In this document: piece after piece, positions 1 to 8,330 of the stretch | How the letters are laid out: each line of letters starts with the position of its first letter | Numbering within the stretch: the first letter of the stretch is position 1 | DNA from: Echinicola sp. 20G | GTDB taxonomy: Bacteria; Bacteroidota; Bacteroidia; Cytophagales; Cyclobacteriaceae | Length of the DNA: 64,000 bases | Direction of reading: 5' to 3' | Assembly: GCF_015533855.1 (NCBI RefSeq) | Contig: NZ_AP024154.1 | Span: 2,548,501 to 2,612,500 of the forward strand | Position numbers and translations under genes: made by a program | Notes under the pieces: model-generated | Databases searched by the model: none | Seen by the model: the letters and a program-made list of their open reading frames with translations, nothing else | Told to the model about the DNA's origin: nothing

Positions 1-658
1 CACTACCGGATAAACATACACGGATGCAAATGAAGTATGTCTTCTACCGCCACTGTCAAATGGAGAAATCCTCACCAAGCGGTGTACGCCTATTTCAGAT
101 TTTAGGAAACCATAAGCTAATGGGCCGTCAAATTCCAAGGTGACAGATTTGATACCTGCTACTTCTCCTTCTTGAAGGTCAACCTCTTTTACTTTATAGC
201 CGTTTTTCTCTCCCCACATGATATACATCCTCATAAGGATGGAAGCCCAGTCATTGCTTTCTGTTCCTCCAGCTCCGGGGTTGATCTCCAACATGGCGCT
301 AAGCTGATCTTCCTCTTCGCTAAGCATTTTCTTAAGCTCTAGGTCTTCGATTTCGCTTAGGGCTTTTCCGTAATCGGATTTGATTTCGCTTTCTTCTACG
401 TCTCCAGCAGTGTAAAATTCATAAAGAACCTCCAAGTCTTGTACATGGGTTTCAGCGTTTTCGTATGCTGAGGTCCATGCTTTTCTAGCTTGGATTTGCT
501 TCATTGTTTTTTCTGCCTCCTCTGGGTCGTTCCAAAAGTCGGGTTGGGCAGATACTGCCTCAAGGTCTTCTATTTCAGCTTTCTTACGATCGTAGTCAAA
601 GATACCTCCTCAAGGCCGTGATACGCGCCTTCAAGTCTTTCAACTGGTCTGATGTCAT
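1..658 (-). CDS. prfB: Peptide chain release factor 2, 5' part, with programmed +1 frameshift
   Basis: RF2 recognises UGA and UAA stop codons and triggers peptide release on the ribosome. The ATG lies at 656-658. The first 21 codons end at an in-frame UGA (596-598) in the context CTT TGA C, and a +1 shift opens a frame that runs to the window edge. The shifted frame carries the RF2 stop-recognition SPF tripeptide within RISPFDSGGRRHTSF, near the edge. The GGQ motif should lie beyond position 1, so about 40% of the protein is missing here because the window ends. The in-frame UGA is cognate to RF2 itself, which is the known autoregulation: low RF2 lets ribosomes shift and make more RF2. A naive ORF caller would miss the true N-terminus. 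Confidence 0.95.
595..610 (-). promoter_or_regulatory. prfB +1 programmed frameshift site
   Basis: On the minus strand the sequence reads AGGAGGTATCTTTGAC. The internal Shine-Dalgarno-like AGGAGG (605-610) sits three bases before the CTT slippery codon, followed by the TGA stop and C. This matches the arrangement known for bacterial RF2 genes (SD-like element, CUU UGA C). The SD-like element is notable in a group that otherwise rarely uses Shine-Dalgarno sites. Confidence 0.93.
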
Positions 659-766
659 AAAATATTTTCTTTAAATTGATTTTTGAAATGCGAATTTCGT
701 GAAATTTTGTGTGTTTACCTAATTCCCATTTGATGAGTGAAGATTAAAAAGAAATAGGCCAATGGG

Positions 767-1306
767 TCACTTGGGGTTTTCTGGTTCACTAATGTCCAGG
801 TAGATGATTTGGATTTTATTGCGGCCTTCATTTTTGAAATATTTCTTTTTTAGTTTTGAGATCACAAAACTGCTGACCAGCAGGGAAGAAGAAATGATCA
901 AGCCTCCTTTGGAGTAGGAGAGGGACTTTTCTTGATAGAGGCTGTTGATGGTTTCTGCAGTCAACAAAAGCAGTCCTGCGGCAGCTGTCAGGGTGCTCAT
1001 CGCCCTGATGGTTCGGTTTCTTTCATCGGTGTTTTCGACATCCACTGCTAAAATATTTTCTGGCCGGATGATGTTTTCGGATAAGACCAGGTACTCGCGG
1101 GTGATTTCTTTGATTTGATCAGTAATAAAGAAATCAAACTCTTTTTGCTTATAAGTGATCAAGTCTCCCTCATGGTAAGTGATTCTTGACTTTTGGTTTC
1201 CGCCTTTTTGTAGAATTAGGTATCGCTGGGCTTGAGCTTGATGGTTGGCCAAAAAGAGAAATATTACAATGAAAAACTTAATAAGTGATGAGTGCTTGGT
1301 GTTCAT
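767..1306 (-). CDS. Hypothetical secreted or membrane protein
   Basis: I do not recognise the family. The ATG at 1306 is preferred over an upstream TTG because it starts directly with a signal peptide (about residues 1-27, ending NHQAQAQ). The mature part is rich in beta-prone and charged segments. A pair of hydrophobic stretches follows in the C-terminal half (around MSTLTAAAGLLLL and GGLIISSSLLVSSFVI), then a lysine-rich tail. It could be a periplasmic protein anchored in the inner membrane. It lies between prfB and ilvE on the same strand, with gaps of about 0.1 kb on each side and a strong terminator between it and ilvE, so it is probably transcribed on its own. Confidence 0.6.
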   Translation of the reverse strand: MNTKHSSLIKFFIVIFLFLANHQAQAQRYLILQKGGNQKSRITYHEGDLITYKQKEFDFFITDQIKEITREYLVLSENIIRPENILAVDVENTDERNRTIRAMSTLTAAAGLLLLTAETINSLYQEKSLSYSKGGLIISSSLLVSSFVISKLKKKYFKNEGRNKIQIIYLDISEPENPK

Positions 1307-1373
1307 AAGGCTAAAAGTGTAAGGTCTTTGCAATAATTCCAATAAAGGAGGAATGGTAAAATAGTTCTAAACA

Positions 1374-1416
1374 AAAAAGCATTTCAAGTCACCAATTTGT
1401 ACTTGAAATGCTTTTT
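1374..1416 (-). terminator. Rho-independent terminator downstream of ilvE
   Basis: A perfect inverted repeat AAAAAGCATTTCAAGT / ACTTGAAATGCTTTTT with an 11-base loop. Read on the minus strand it ends in a T run, 20 bases after the ilvE stop codon. It can also act on the plus strand. Confidence 0.85.
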
Positions 1417-1435
1417 ATTTATGGCTTCACTAGGT

Positions 1436-2503
1436 TTAAACTTTGGTGATCCAACCATGCTGATCTTCTATTCGGCCATATTTGATGGCATCAAGGGTTT
1501 CAAGTACTTGATAGGAGAAAGCATCTTTTGGTTTTTCTGGCAATTCAAAATCTGTATCACCAACATTTATTTTATGAATATGGGCAATGGTTGCGGCAGT
1601 ACCAGTTCCGAAAGCCTCTTGAAGTTTTCCTGTTTCCAAGGCTTCTTTTAACTCAGATACTTTAAGGAATCTCTCATCCACTTTTAAGCCCTTTTCTTTG
1701 GCCAAAGTCAAGACAGAGTCTCTAGTAATTCCTTTTAATATAGTGCCTTTTGAAGTTGGGGCGGTGATCAGTGTGTCTTCAATAATGAACATCACGTTCA
1801 TGGTGCCGCTTTCTTCAATGTTCTCATGACTCTTGCCATCTGTCCAAAGGAGTTGGTCGTAACCTTGCTTTTGGGCGATTTGAGCGGGATAAAGAGAGCC
1901 TGCGTAGTTGCCTGCCGCCTTGGCTTGGCCCGTGCCTCCTTCTGCTGCCCGGGTGTATTTTGTTTCCACCTTGACAGAAACAGGCTTGGCATAATAGTGA
2001 CCTACAGGACAAGTGAAGATCATAAATTTATAAGTCAATGAAGGTCTGATGCCCAAATAATCGTCCGTGGCAAAGACAAAAGGTCTAATATAAAGTGAAC
2101 AGCCTGGGTTGCTCGGGATCCAATTCCTGTCCACCTCCAATAATTTGGAAAGACCTTCCATGAAGATTTCCTCAGGAACAGGAGGGATACACATGCGTTC
2201 GGCAGATTCATTTAATCTTCTTTGATTGGCATCTGCTCTAAAAATCAAAACCTCATCATTTTCATTTTTGTAAGCTTTTAGCCCTTCAAAAACCGATTGC
2301 CCGTAATGCAGGGTGGCATTGGCTGGGTTAAGTGCCAAAGGTGCATATGGTTCAATGCTAAAGTTTTGCCATTCACCGTTTTTATAATCAGCCACAAACA
2401 TATGGTCACTCATTACCTGACCAAAGGAAAGGTTTTCAAAGTTTGTTCCAGGAAGCTTTGATTGGCTTGTTTGCTTTATTTGGATGTCTATTGTTGTGTT
2501 CAT
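1436..2503 (-). CDS. ilvE: Branched-chain amino acid aminotransferase
   Basis: A PLP-dependent class IV aminotransferase of the cytoplasm that interconverts leucine, isoleucine and valine with their 2-oxo acids, using glutamate/2-oxoglutarate. At 355 residues it has the length of the larger (type II, BCAT2-like) bacterial and eukaryotic enzymes. The PLP lysine is K195 in TGQAKAAGNY, and the N-terminal part has the typical HYGQSVFEGLKAY segment (about 67-79). It follows the adenosyltransferase gene by only 4 bases on the same strand, so the two are probably cotranscribed; I see no functional link between them. Confidence 0.93.
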   Translation of the reverse strand: MNTTIDIQIKQTSQSKLPGTNFENLSFGQVMSDHMFVADYKNGEWQNFSIEPYAPLALNPANATLHYGQSVFEGLKAYKNENDEVLIFRADANQRRLNESAERMCIPPVPEEIFMEGLSKLLEVDRNWIPSNPGCSLYIRPFVFATDDYLGIRPSLTYKFMIFTCPVGHYYAKPVSVKVETKYTRAAEGGTGQAKAAGNYAGSLYPAQIAQKQGYDQLLWTDGKSHENIEESGTMNVMFIIEDTLITAPTSKGTILKGITRDSVLTLAKEKGLKVDERFLKVSELKEALETGKLQEAFGTGTAATIAHIHKINVGDTDFELPEKPKDAFSYQVLETLDAIKYGRIEDQHGWITKV

Positions 2504-2507
2504 GGTG

Positions 2508-3056
2508 TTAAACTCTTGATTCCCACGTTATTTCTCCTACTTCTAATTCTTTTGAAATCATTCTTCCCAAAACAAATAGATAATCGGAAAGTCTATTTAG
2601 ATATTTTATGATTAACTCTTCTACTGGCTCTTGATCATTCAGCTCAATCACCCTTCTTTCAGCTCTTCGGCAAACTGTTCTTGCGATATGGCTATACGAA
2701 ACTTGGGGATGGCCTCCTGGTAAGATAAAGTTTTTTAAGGGAGAAAGTGCTTCATCCATCAAATCAATTTCTTTTTCAAGCCCATATATATCTGATTCAA
2801 GAATGTCAGGCTTTTTTACGTTTTTGGCAGAAGGTGAAGTAGCAAGCTCTGCTCCAATTGTAAATAGCCTATCCTGAATATCTTTGAGAAAGTTCACCCT
2901 TGATTGCTCTTTTGCATGGTCACGAAGTAAGCCAATGTAGGCATTCAATTCATCAACCGTGCCATAAGCTTCTATTCTCAAGTTGGCTTTAGAGACCCTG
3001 ATACCCCCCAATAGAGATGTTTCACCTTTGTCGCCACCTTTGGTATACAGCTTCAT
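2508..3056 (-). CDS. ATP:cob(I)alamin adenosyltransferase (PduO type)
   Basis: Transfers the adenosyl group of ATP to cob(I)alamin to make adenosylcobalamin, the cofactor of enzymes such as methylmalonyl-CoA mutase. The N-terminus MKLYTKGGDKGETSLLGG is the family's ATP-binding signature. The helical C-terminal part contains CRRAERRVIEL and the closing LNRLSDYLFVLGR motif, both typical of PduO-type enzymes. The ATG at 3056 is preferred over a TTG two codons upstream. At 182 residues it is a normal single-domain enzyme. No other cobalamin gene is nearby, so the cell may use scavenged corrinoid. Confidence 0.92.
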   Translation of the reverse strand: MKLYTKGGDKGETSLLGGIRVSKANLRIEAYGTVDELNAYIGLLRDHAKEQSRVNFLKDIQDRLFTIGAELATSPSAKNVKKPDILESDIYGLEKEIDLMDEALSPLKNFILPGGHPQVSYSHIARTVCRRAERRVIELNDQEPVEELIIKYLNRLSDYLFVLGRMISKELEVGEITWESRV

Positions 3057-3197
3057 GTGCAAAATAATTACGGTTATACTTTCTTTTTGCTCTTGTTTTG
3101 AAATATTCTTCTGTTGTGGAAGAAAATTTTATTTTTGAGCGCTTCAGCCAATAAATCAGGTTGCAAAATTAAGTATTAACTTTCAATTTTTATAGCA

Positions 3198-3920
3198 TCA
3201 TTCCGTGATTGCCTGAAAATTATTTGTTGTAGGATTTGGATTAATTTCGTCTGTCTCAACCAATCCATCCCGTAATCTGACAATTCGATGTGCATAATGG
3301 GCAATATCATCCTCATGGGTAACCATAATAATGGTATTCCCTTTTTGATGGAGCTCATGAAAGAGACTCATGATATCGTAAGAAGTCTTGGTGTCCAAGT
3401 TACCAGTAGGTTCATCGGCAAGGATAATACTGGGATCATTGACCAGTGCTCTGGCGATGGCCACCCTTTGCCGCTGTCCACCAGAAAGCTCATTGGGTTT
3501 GTGGTTTACCCTGTCATCAAGACCAACACTTTTGAGGGCCATAAAGGCTTTGTCTTCTCTGTCTGACTTATTGTAGCCCGCATAGATTAAGGGTAATGCA
3601 ACATTTTCAAGGCAAGTTGCTCTTGGAAGCAAGTTAAAAGTCTGGAATACAAATCCGATTTCCTTATTTCGGATTTCTGCCAATTCGTTTTCAGACATGT
3701 CACTTACGTCTTTGTTGTTAAGGACATAAGTGCCAGCTGTAGGCGTGTCAAGACAACCGATGATGTTCATCAAAGTGGATTTGCCTGAGCCTGATGGCCC
3801 CATAAAAGCAACGTATTCCCCTTTGTTAATCTCTATGGAGACAGACTTCAGCGCTTTTACTTCTTCAGCCCCCATCACATAAGTTTTCTTGATTTCACTA
3901 GTTTCTATGATCTTACCCAT
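3198..3920 (-). CDS. ABC transporter ATP-binding protein (LolD/MacB-like)
   Basis: ATPase subunit of an ABC system of the LolD/MacB/FtsE class, which act on lipoproteins, peptides or cell division rather than simple uptake. It has Walker A GPSGSGKS (41-48), the Q-loop [10 protein letters not shown], the signature LSGGQ (145-149), Walker [12 protein letters not shown] and the H-loop MVTHE. No permease gene is adjacent: the upstream neighbour on the same strand is a TPR membrane protein of unknown function, 87 bases away. The partner must lie elsewhere, so the substrate cannot be assigned. Confidence 0.88.
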   Translation of the reverse strand: MGKIIETSEIKKTYVMGAEEVKALKSVSIEINKGEYVAFMGPSGSGKSTLMNIIGCLDTPTAGTYVLNNKDVSDMSENELAEIRNKEIGFVFQTFNLLPRATCLENVALPLIYAGYNKSDREDKAFMALKSVGLDDRVNHKPNELSGGQRQRVAIARALVNDPSIILADEPTGNLDTKTSYDIMSLFHELHQKGNTIIMVTHEDDIAHYAHRIVRLRDGLVETDEINPNPTTNNFQAITE

Positions 3921-4007
3921 GATAAAAATAAACGGTTTACATTTCCTAAAGATACAGTTTTAGAGGAAAAAGTATAGGATTATAAACTTAATTTATCTAA
4001 AAGGGAT

Positions 4008-6800
4008 TTAAAGTGTTTGAAGCTTAAGTTTTTCAAGCTTTTCCGGTTCGACCCATGTGGAAAGTTTCTTTAGGGCTTCCTGTCCATATTCGCTCAGGCC
4101 TATTTTTTGGCTGTATTTGACCATTTCCATCCAAAGCAATGGGTCCTTATTGAAGTCAGAGGCATTGCGGAGGATTTCATATTTATCCTCATCGTTTTTA
4201 GCTTTTGAGACCGCCATGAAAACAAATGGTGTCAAATAAGGATTTCCCGTGACTGCCTGTGTTGATTGGAATTTTTGTCTCAGTTTTTCTTCTGATGATA
4301 TTTTTGTGAGGTCCTTGGATATCAATAGATCAGTCAGTTGGGAAATGTATTCCTTGTCTACTTGGTCTTGGTCAAGGAGGTGGTTTTGGATTTCTTGAAT
4401 CTCTTTTTCATTTAGCCAGTGGCTTTTTTTGATCAAGATTTCATGTCCCAGTATAGCTTTAAGTGGACCGTCCTGTAATCCTTTGAAACCATTAAGGAAA
4501 TCACTTTTGAAGGATTTATTTAATTGGGATAGCTGCTTAAAGTATTCGGCTTCAGGCTTTATTAATGCTCCCTCATCACTGTTTACTTTCATCCATTCTG
4601 GAAAATCAAGTTCAAACTTTTCCTTAATGTCAAAAGCGGCATCGATTTGGTTTCCAAAATAAAGGATGGGCAGGTGGGAAACTGTGAAGTTTCTGTATCC
4701 TTTTGATTCGGCTTGAATGAGCTCGATGGCTGCTTTTTCAAAGTCTCCTTGGCCAATCATTATTTTAGCTGCTAAGGCATGGAAGTAACCAGCAGACCCT
4801 TCAAAGTCTAATACCAAACCGTTCAGTTGCTTTAAGGTTTCTGCAATTTGGCCTTCCTGATAATTTCTGATGATTTTGGAAATCCGGAGCTCCTCCAAAG
4901 TTTTGGTGCTCAGTATGCCATTGCTCAAGGAATCTACTACTTGCAGGTCTTCAGAGAGTTTGTTTACCGGTTTATTGGTCCACTGATTTCTGATTATGGC
5001 CTCTTTGATAGTAGTACTCTGAGTATCATTTGGACTAAGAGAAAAATCAACAAATTCACCTTTTAGGTTTTTAAAGGCCAACGTGTTTACACGGCCAATT
5101 AGATTTTCTTCCACTTCTGGATCTTCGTCCACGTGGCTCTTATGCTTAACCTGAAGGCCTATTTTATTGCTGTTTGCAACTTCCTTTTCCTGATCAATTT
5201 GGGTCAGGACTTCAAAGGCAGCTTCACTTCTATTCCCTTTACTGTGGAGTAAGGCCAAGTTATTTTGAAGAAAGTCATTATCGGGGTATAGCTCTAAACC
5301 TTTCTCCAAATAGAATAATGCATCAAAATACTTATCCTGCTTGTGTGCCAAATTAGCGGCCAAAAGGATTTCATGTACCGAGGGTTGCCATTCAAAAGCC
5401 TCTTGGATAATATTTTTTGCAGCAGTTGGTTGTTTGTCTTGCTGGTAGAGGTTGACGGTAGCTATCATGGCTTTTTCGTTTCTTCTATACCTGAACCAAC
5501 TGTTTTCAAATAGTATTCTGGCTTCAGTGGGCTTATTGATGGCGTAATAATAGTCCGCAGAATAGTTGGTGGAGCTGACGCTTAATTGGGGAGCGATCAC
5601 ACCATCAGCAAATACGATTAAGGACAATAAGGCAATAAGACTACCAATCCTCATATGCAGATAAGCAAAAAACTTAGGTTGGAAAGTAACATCCGCAAGC
5701 GGTTTTCCCATGTTCATAAAGCCGGAGAAGTTCGCCAAGAGGTAAGCAAAGAAAAGTAGGGATAAGGCAATTTGCGTATAGACGAACCAATGATCCAAAA
5801 AGTCCAGCATGGGTCTGTTAAGAGAGAATTGACCTTTCCAAAATACCATGATAGTGATGCCAAAACCTATCCAATAAAGGGACTGTCCGATTAAATCCAG
5901 CTCATAAGGTTGTTTGATCTGTTTGATTTTGGCCTTTACCTCAAACCAGCCTACAAATGATGCAAGTAAGAAAAGAAAAAATAGAGGAGGATAGCTGAAA
6001 GGCAAGGGGAAGTCACCTGTCAGATCCAAGAGCACCATGAATAGTAAAACAATATAGATGATTGTAAATACAGTTAGGTGCCAAGATATTTTTAACCCAA
6101 CTCCTTGGTTAAGCCTGGCAAGCATTAGGAAAAAACCTCCTACCAAAGCATGGCCTATGTAGAGTACAAAGATGGCACTAATGGCAATGGCCATTAGTGT
6201 AATGTTTTCTGCCATCATCAGTTCCGGTTGGGTAACGTTGCTCCTAAGGACCAAGAATGCCATGGTAGCCACAGAAATAGGCGTGATGATCACCGTTCTC
6301 TTCATAAGAGAAAAGTGATCATAGAAGATGTGGATGACCATTGCTGGCACTGCCACGCCCAAGATCAAAACGATCAAAGCGAGGTTGCTACTGATACCGC
6401 CAATATTCAAGGAGTTGATACCAGAAATGGTGAGAAGAAAAATCACTACTGCCATAGCTGCAATGAAATAGTATCTTTTGAGGGTACTGATTAAGCTAAG
6501 ACCTAAGCTTACCAAAAGCCAGGTAATTCCTCCAAAAAGTAAAGTTTTGCTGACTTGAGGCACAGGAGCCAAAGTCTCGAAGTTTTGGAAAAGCAGGTAA
6601 TTTTCTACCTCAAGGCGGTAATGCTCAATTCCCCAGTTGTAGATGTCCAGTGGCACATCGGCCATTTCTGAAAATACTCCCGGCTCAATGGGCAGGGGGT
6701 CATTCCAAGCAAAAAAGTACTGATGGAGTAAAAGAAAACTGCCAATGACCGAAATGATGATTGGCAGTTTTTTAAATAAAACTTCGTCTTTAATATTCAC
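4008..6800 (-). CDS. Polytopic membrane protein with C-terminal TPR-like repeats
   Basis: A 930-residue protein I cannot assign to a characterised family. The N-terminal ~400 residues hold about ten hydrophobic segments (from LPIIISVIGSFLLLHQYFF to GSLIALLSLIVFADGV). The remainder is soluble and alpha-helical with tetratricopeptide-like pairs (around ARILFENSWFRYRRNEKAM and ALFYLEKGLELYPDNDFL). The start is GTG, 14 bases after the gatC stop, so it ends an apparent operon of truncated haemoglobin, plsC-like, gatC and this gene. The layout suggests an inner-membrane protein with a periplasmic or cytoplasmic protein-binding arm. No catalytic motif is visible. Confidence 0.75.
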   Translation of the reverse strand: MNIKDEVLFKKLPIIISVIGSFLLLHQYFFAWNDPLPIEPGVFSEMADVPLDIYNWGIEHYRLEVENYLLFQNFETLAPVPQVSKTLLFGGITWLLVSLGLSLISTLKRYYFIAAMAVVIFLLTISGINSLNIGGISSNLALIVLILGVAVPAMVIHIFYDHFSLMKRTVIITPISVATMAFLVLRSNVTQPELMMAENITLMAIAISAIFVLYIGHALVGGFFLMLARLNQGVGLKISWHLTVFTIIYIVLLFMVLLDLTGDFPLPFSYPPLFFLFLLASFVGWFEVKAKIKQIKQPYELDLIGQSLYWIGFGITIMVFWKGQFSLNRPMLDFLDHWFVYTQIALSLLFFAYLLANFSGFMNMGKPLADVTFQPKFFAYLHMRIGSLIALLSLIVFADGVIAPQLSVSSTNYSADYYYAINKPTEARILFENSWFRYRRNEKAMIATVNLYQQDKQPTAAKNIIQEAFEWQPSVHEILLAANLAHKQDKYFDALFYLEKGLELYPDNDFLQNNLALLHSKGNRSEAAFEVLTQIDQEKEVANSNKIGLQVKHKSHVDEDPEVEENLIGRVNTLAFKNLKGEFVDFSLSPNDTQSTTIKEAIIRNQWTNKPVNKLSEDLQVVDSLSNGILSTKTLEELRISKIIRNYQEGQIAETLKQLNGLVLDFEGSAGYFHALAAKIMIGQGDFEKAAIELIQAESKGYRNFTVSHLPILYFGNQIDAAFDIKEKFELDFPEWMKVNSDEGALIKPEAEYFKQLSQLNKSFKSDFLNGFKGLQDGPLKAILGHEILIKKSHWLNEKEIQEIQNHLLDQDQVDKEYISQLTDLLISKDLTKISSEEKLRQKFQSTQAVTGNPYLTPFVFMAVSKAKNDEDKYEILRNASDFNKDPLLWMEMVKYSQKIGLSEYGQEALKKLSTWVEPEKLEKLKLQTL

Positions 6801-6814
6801 GGAGAAAATGGGGC

Positions 6815-7102
6815 TTATTCAAGTACTTTAGGTACACGGAAATAGTCAGAATCTCTTTGAGGGGCATTTTTTAATCCTTTTTCATGCTCAAGATGCTTGC
6901 CTACTTTGTCTTCCCTCAATACATTCACCTCAGATGACATCGTCGTGATCGGTTCCACTCCTTCCGTGTCCACTTGGTCCAAATGTTCCACCCAATCCAA
7001 GATTTGGGTCATGTCACGGGTCATCTTTTTGGCACTGTTTTCGTCGAACTCAAGACGGGCCAAGTGAGCGATTTTTTTTAAGGTATTGGTATCGATTTTC
7101 AT
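6815..7102 (-). CDS. gatC: Asp-tRNA(Asn)/Glu-tRNA(Gln) amidotransferase subunit C
   Basis: Small subunit of the GatCAB complex, which converts misacylated Glu-tRNA(Gln) and/or Asp-tRNA(Asn) to the correct aminoacyl-tRNA. At 95 residues it has the family length. The conserved N-terminal IAHLARLEF segment, the central ILDWVEHLDQVDTEGVEP and the C-terminal REDKV...ARDSDYFRVPKVLE-like ending (here QRDSDYFRVPKVLE) are all present. gatA and gatB are not in the window, which is usual outside Firmicutes. It sits between the PlsC-like gene (24-base gap) and the large membrane protein gene. Confidence 0.95.
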   Translation of the reverse strand: MKIDTNTLKKIAHLARLEFDENSAKKMTRDMTQILDWVEHLDQVDTEGVEPITTMSSEVNVLREDKVGKHLEHEKGLKNAPQRDSDYFRVPKVLE

Positions 7103-7126
7103 TGTATATGTTTTTGGGTAATGGTG

Positions 7127-7870
7127 TCAGCTTTTTATTGCTTGTTGATTGTCCTTCCATAGTTGTTGCTGAATGGTCTTGTGGCAATTGCTTTTCATTT
7201 CAGCAATTGCTTCTTTTTCAGGTCCATTCGGTACAACAGGAGGATGGATCACCACCTTTACCGGTTTGTAATTCAATAAGAACTTGTTGTCGTCGGGCAA
7301 AATTAAGTGATTATAGGATAAAGTTACAGGAATTACAGGGATTTGTTTCTCAAATGCCAAGTTAAACGCCCCATCCTTAAACTGAGCCATCTCTGGTGGA
7401 TTGGTCGATCTGATTCCTCCTTCAGGAAAAAGAATGACACTACTGCCTTCATCAATGACTTCTTTGGTCTTTTTGAGTGTTTCACCACGGCTCCTGAAGC
7501 TTGATCTGTCCACGGCGATGTGTAGTTTCTTAAACATGTAACCAAACACAGGCACTTTTCCCAAAGAACTTTTTCCGATAAAAACAGCATCTTTTGACAT
7601 CAACCCAATAACAGGAATATCCAAATATGAAAAGTGATTGGCTACGATAATGTACTGAGGATGCTCTTTCAGGTACTTTTTGTTCTCGACTTTTACCCTG
7701 ATGAAAAGCCCGGTAAAAAAGACTTTTGACCAAATCCCATTGAGTCTTCTTCCATACTTTTTCAACCCAGGGATTTCTATAGTAATTATAAAAAAGGGTA
7801 AAAGAATTAAAAAGGAGAGGATGAAAATAATGGTGCCGTAAATGGAATATATTCGCCTGAGTACTTTCAT
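7127..7870 (-). CDS. 1-acyl-sn-glycerol-3-phosphate acyltransferase (PlsC family)
   Basis: Membrane-bound acyltransferase expected to acylate lysophosphatidic acid to phosphatidic acid in phospholipid synthesis. An N-terminal hydrophobic segment (about 10-30) is followed by the catalytic NHFSYLDIP (NHX4D box), the GKSSLGKVPVFGY region and the FPEGGIRS substrate-binding box. At 247 residues it has the usual length. It begins 6 bases after the stop of the truncated haemoglobin gene. A second, distant acyltransferase with the same box is encoded at 58.9 kb, so which one is the main PlsC is uncertain. Confidence 0.88.
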   Translation of the reverse strand: MKVLRRIYSIYGTIIFILSFLILLPFFIITIEIPGLKKYGRRLNGIWSKVFFTGLFIRVKVENKKYLKEHPQYIIVANHFSYLDIPVIGLMSKDAVFIGKSSLGKVPVFGYMFKKLHIAVDRSSFRSRGETLKKTKEVIDEGSSVILFPEGGIRSTNPPEMAQFKDGAFNLAFEKQIPVIPVTLSYNHLILPDDNKFLLNYKPVKVVIHPPVVPNGPEKEAIAEMKSNCHKTIQQQLWKDNQQAIKS

Positions 7871-7876
7871 TTGAAT

Positions 7877-8248
7877 TTATTGGTTAATCATATGGTTCGC
7901 TACTTTGACAAAATAGCTCATCATCAATTCCTTTACATTTTGGTCAACATCAATTTTATCCAAAGCAGTGAGCATATTGTTCAGCCAGTGATTTCTCATT
8001 TGCTCATCAATGACCCAGTTGAGGTGCCTCATTCTCAGTCTCGGATGGCCACGTTCTTCCGAATAGGTAGTAGGACCGCCAAATACTTGTAGCAAGAAGA
8101 GGAAAAGCCGATCTTCTGCAGGCTTTAAGTCCTTGGGATAGAGAGATCTTAAAGGCTCATTTTTCTCTACACCCTCATAAAAGTACCTGGTGAGTTCCTT
8201 TATTTTTTCTTCACCTATGGCTTGATAGACCGTCTGGAATTCGTTCAT
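7877..8248 (-). CDS. Group II truncated haemoglobin
   Basis: A 123-residue haem protein of the 2-on-2 globin fold, group II (YjbI/TrHbO-like). Known members bind oxygen or detoxify NO or peroxide. Visible features are the aromatic YFYEGVEKNEPLRSLYP near the B/C helices, the FGGPTTYSEERGHPRLRMRH segment with the proximal histidine, and the Trp of NHWLNNM matching the conserved group II G8 tryptophan. It is the first gene of a close run (PlsC-like, gatC, membrane protein) and follows the NfeD gene by 82 bases. Its role next to lipid and tRNA genes is not evident. Confidence 0.88.
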   Translation of the reverse strand: MNEFQTVYQAIGEEKIKELTRYFYEGVEKNEPLRSLYPKDLKPAEDRLFLFLLQVFGGPTTYSEERGHPRLRMRHLNWVIDEQMRNHWLNNMLTALDKIDVDQNVKELMMSYFVKVANHMINQ

Positions 8249-8330
8249 GATTTATTTTTTGACGTTCCAAACTTAAAGAAAATTGCTTTAAGTTCAGGTG
8301 AATTGCTTCATTAAGAATAAGTCAGTCCCG

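Noticed and set aside
3198..3920. LolD proper, as part of a LolCDE system
   Set aside because: The ATPase fits the class but there is no LolC/E permease nearby, so a precise gene name would be over-claiming.
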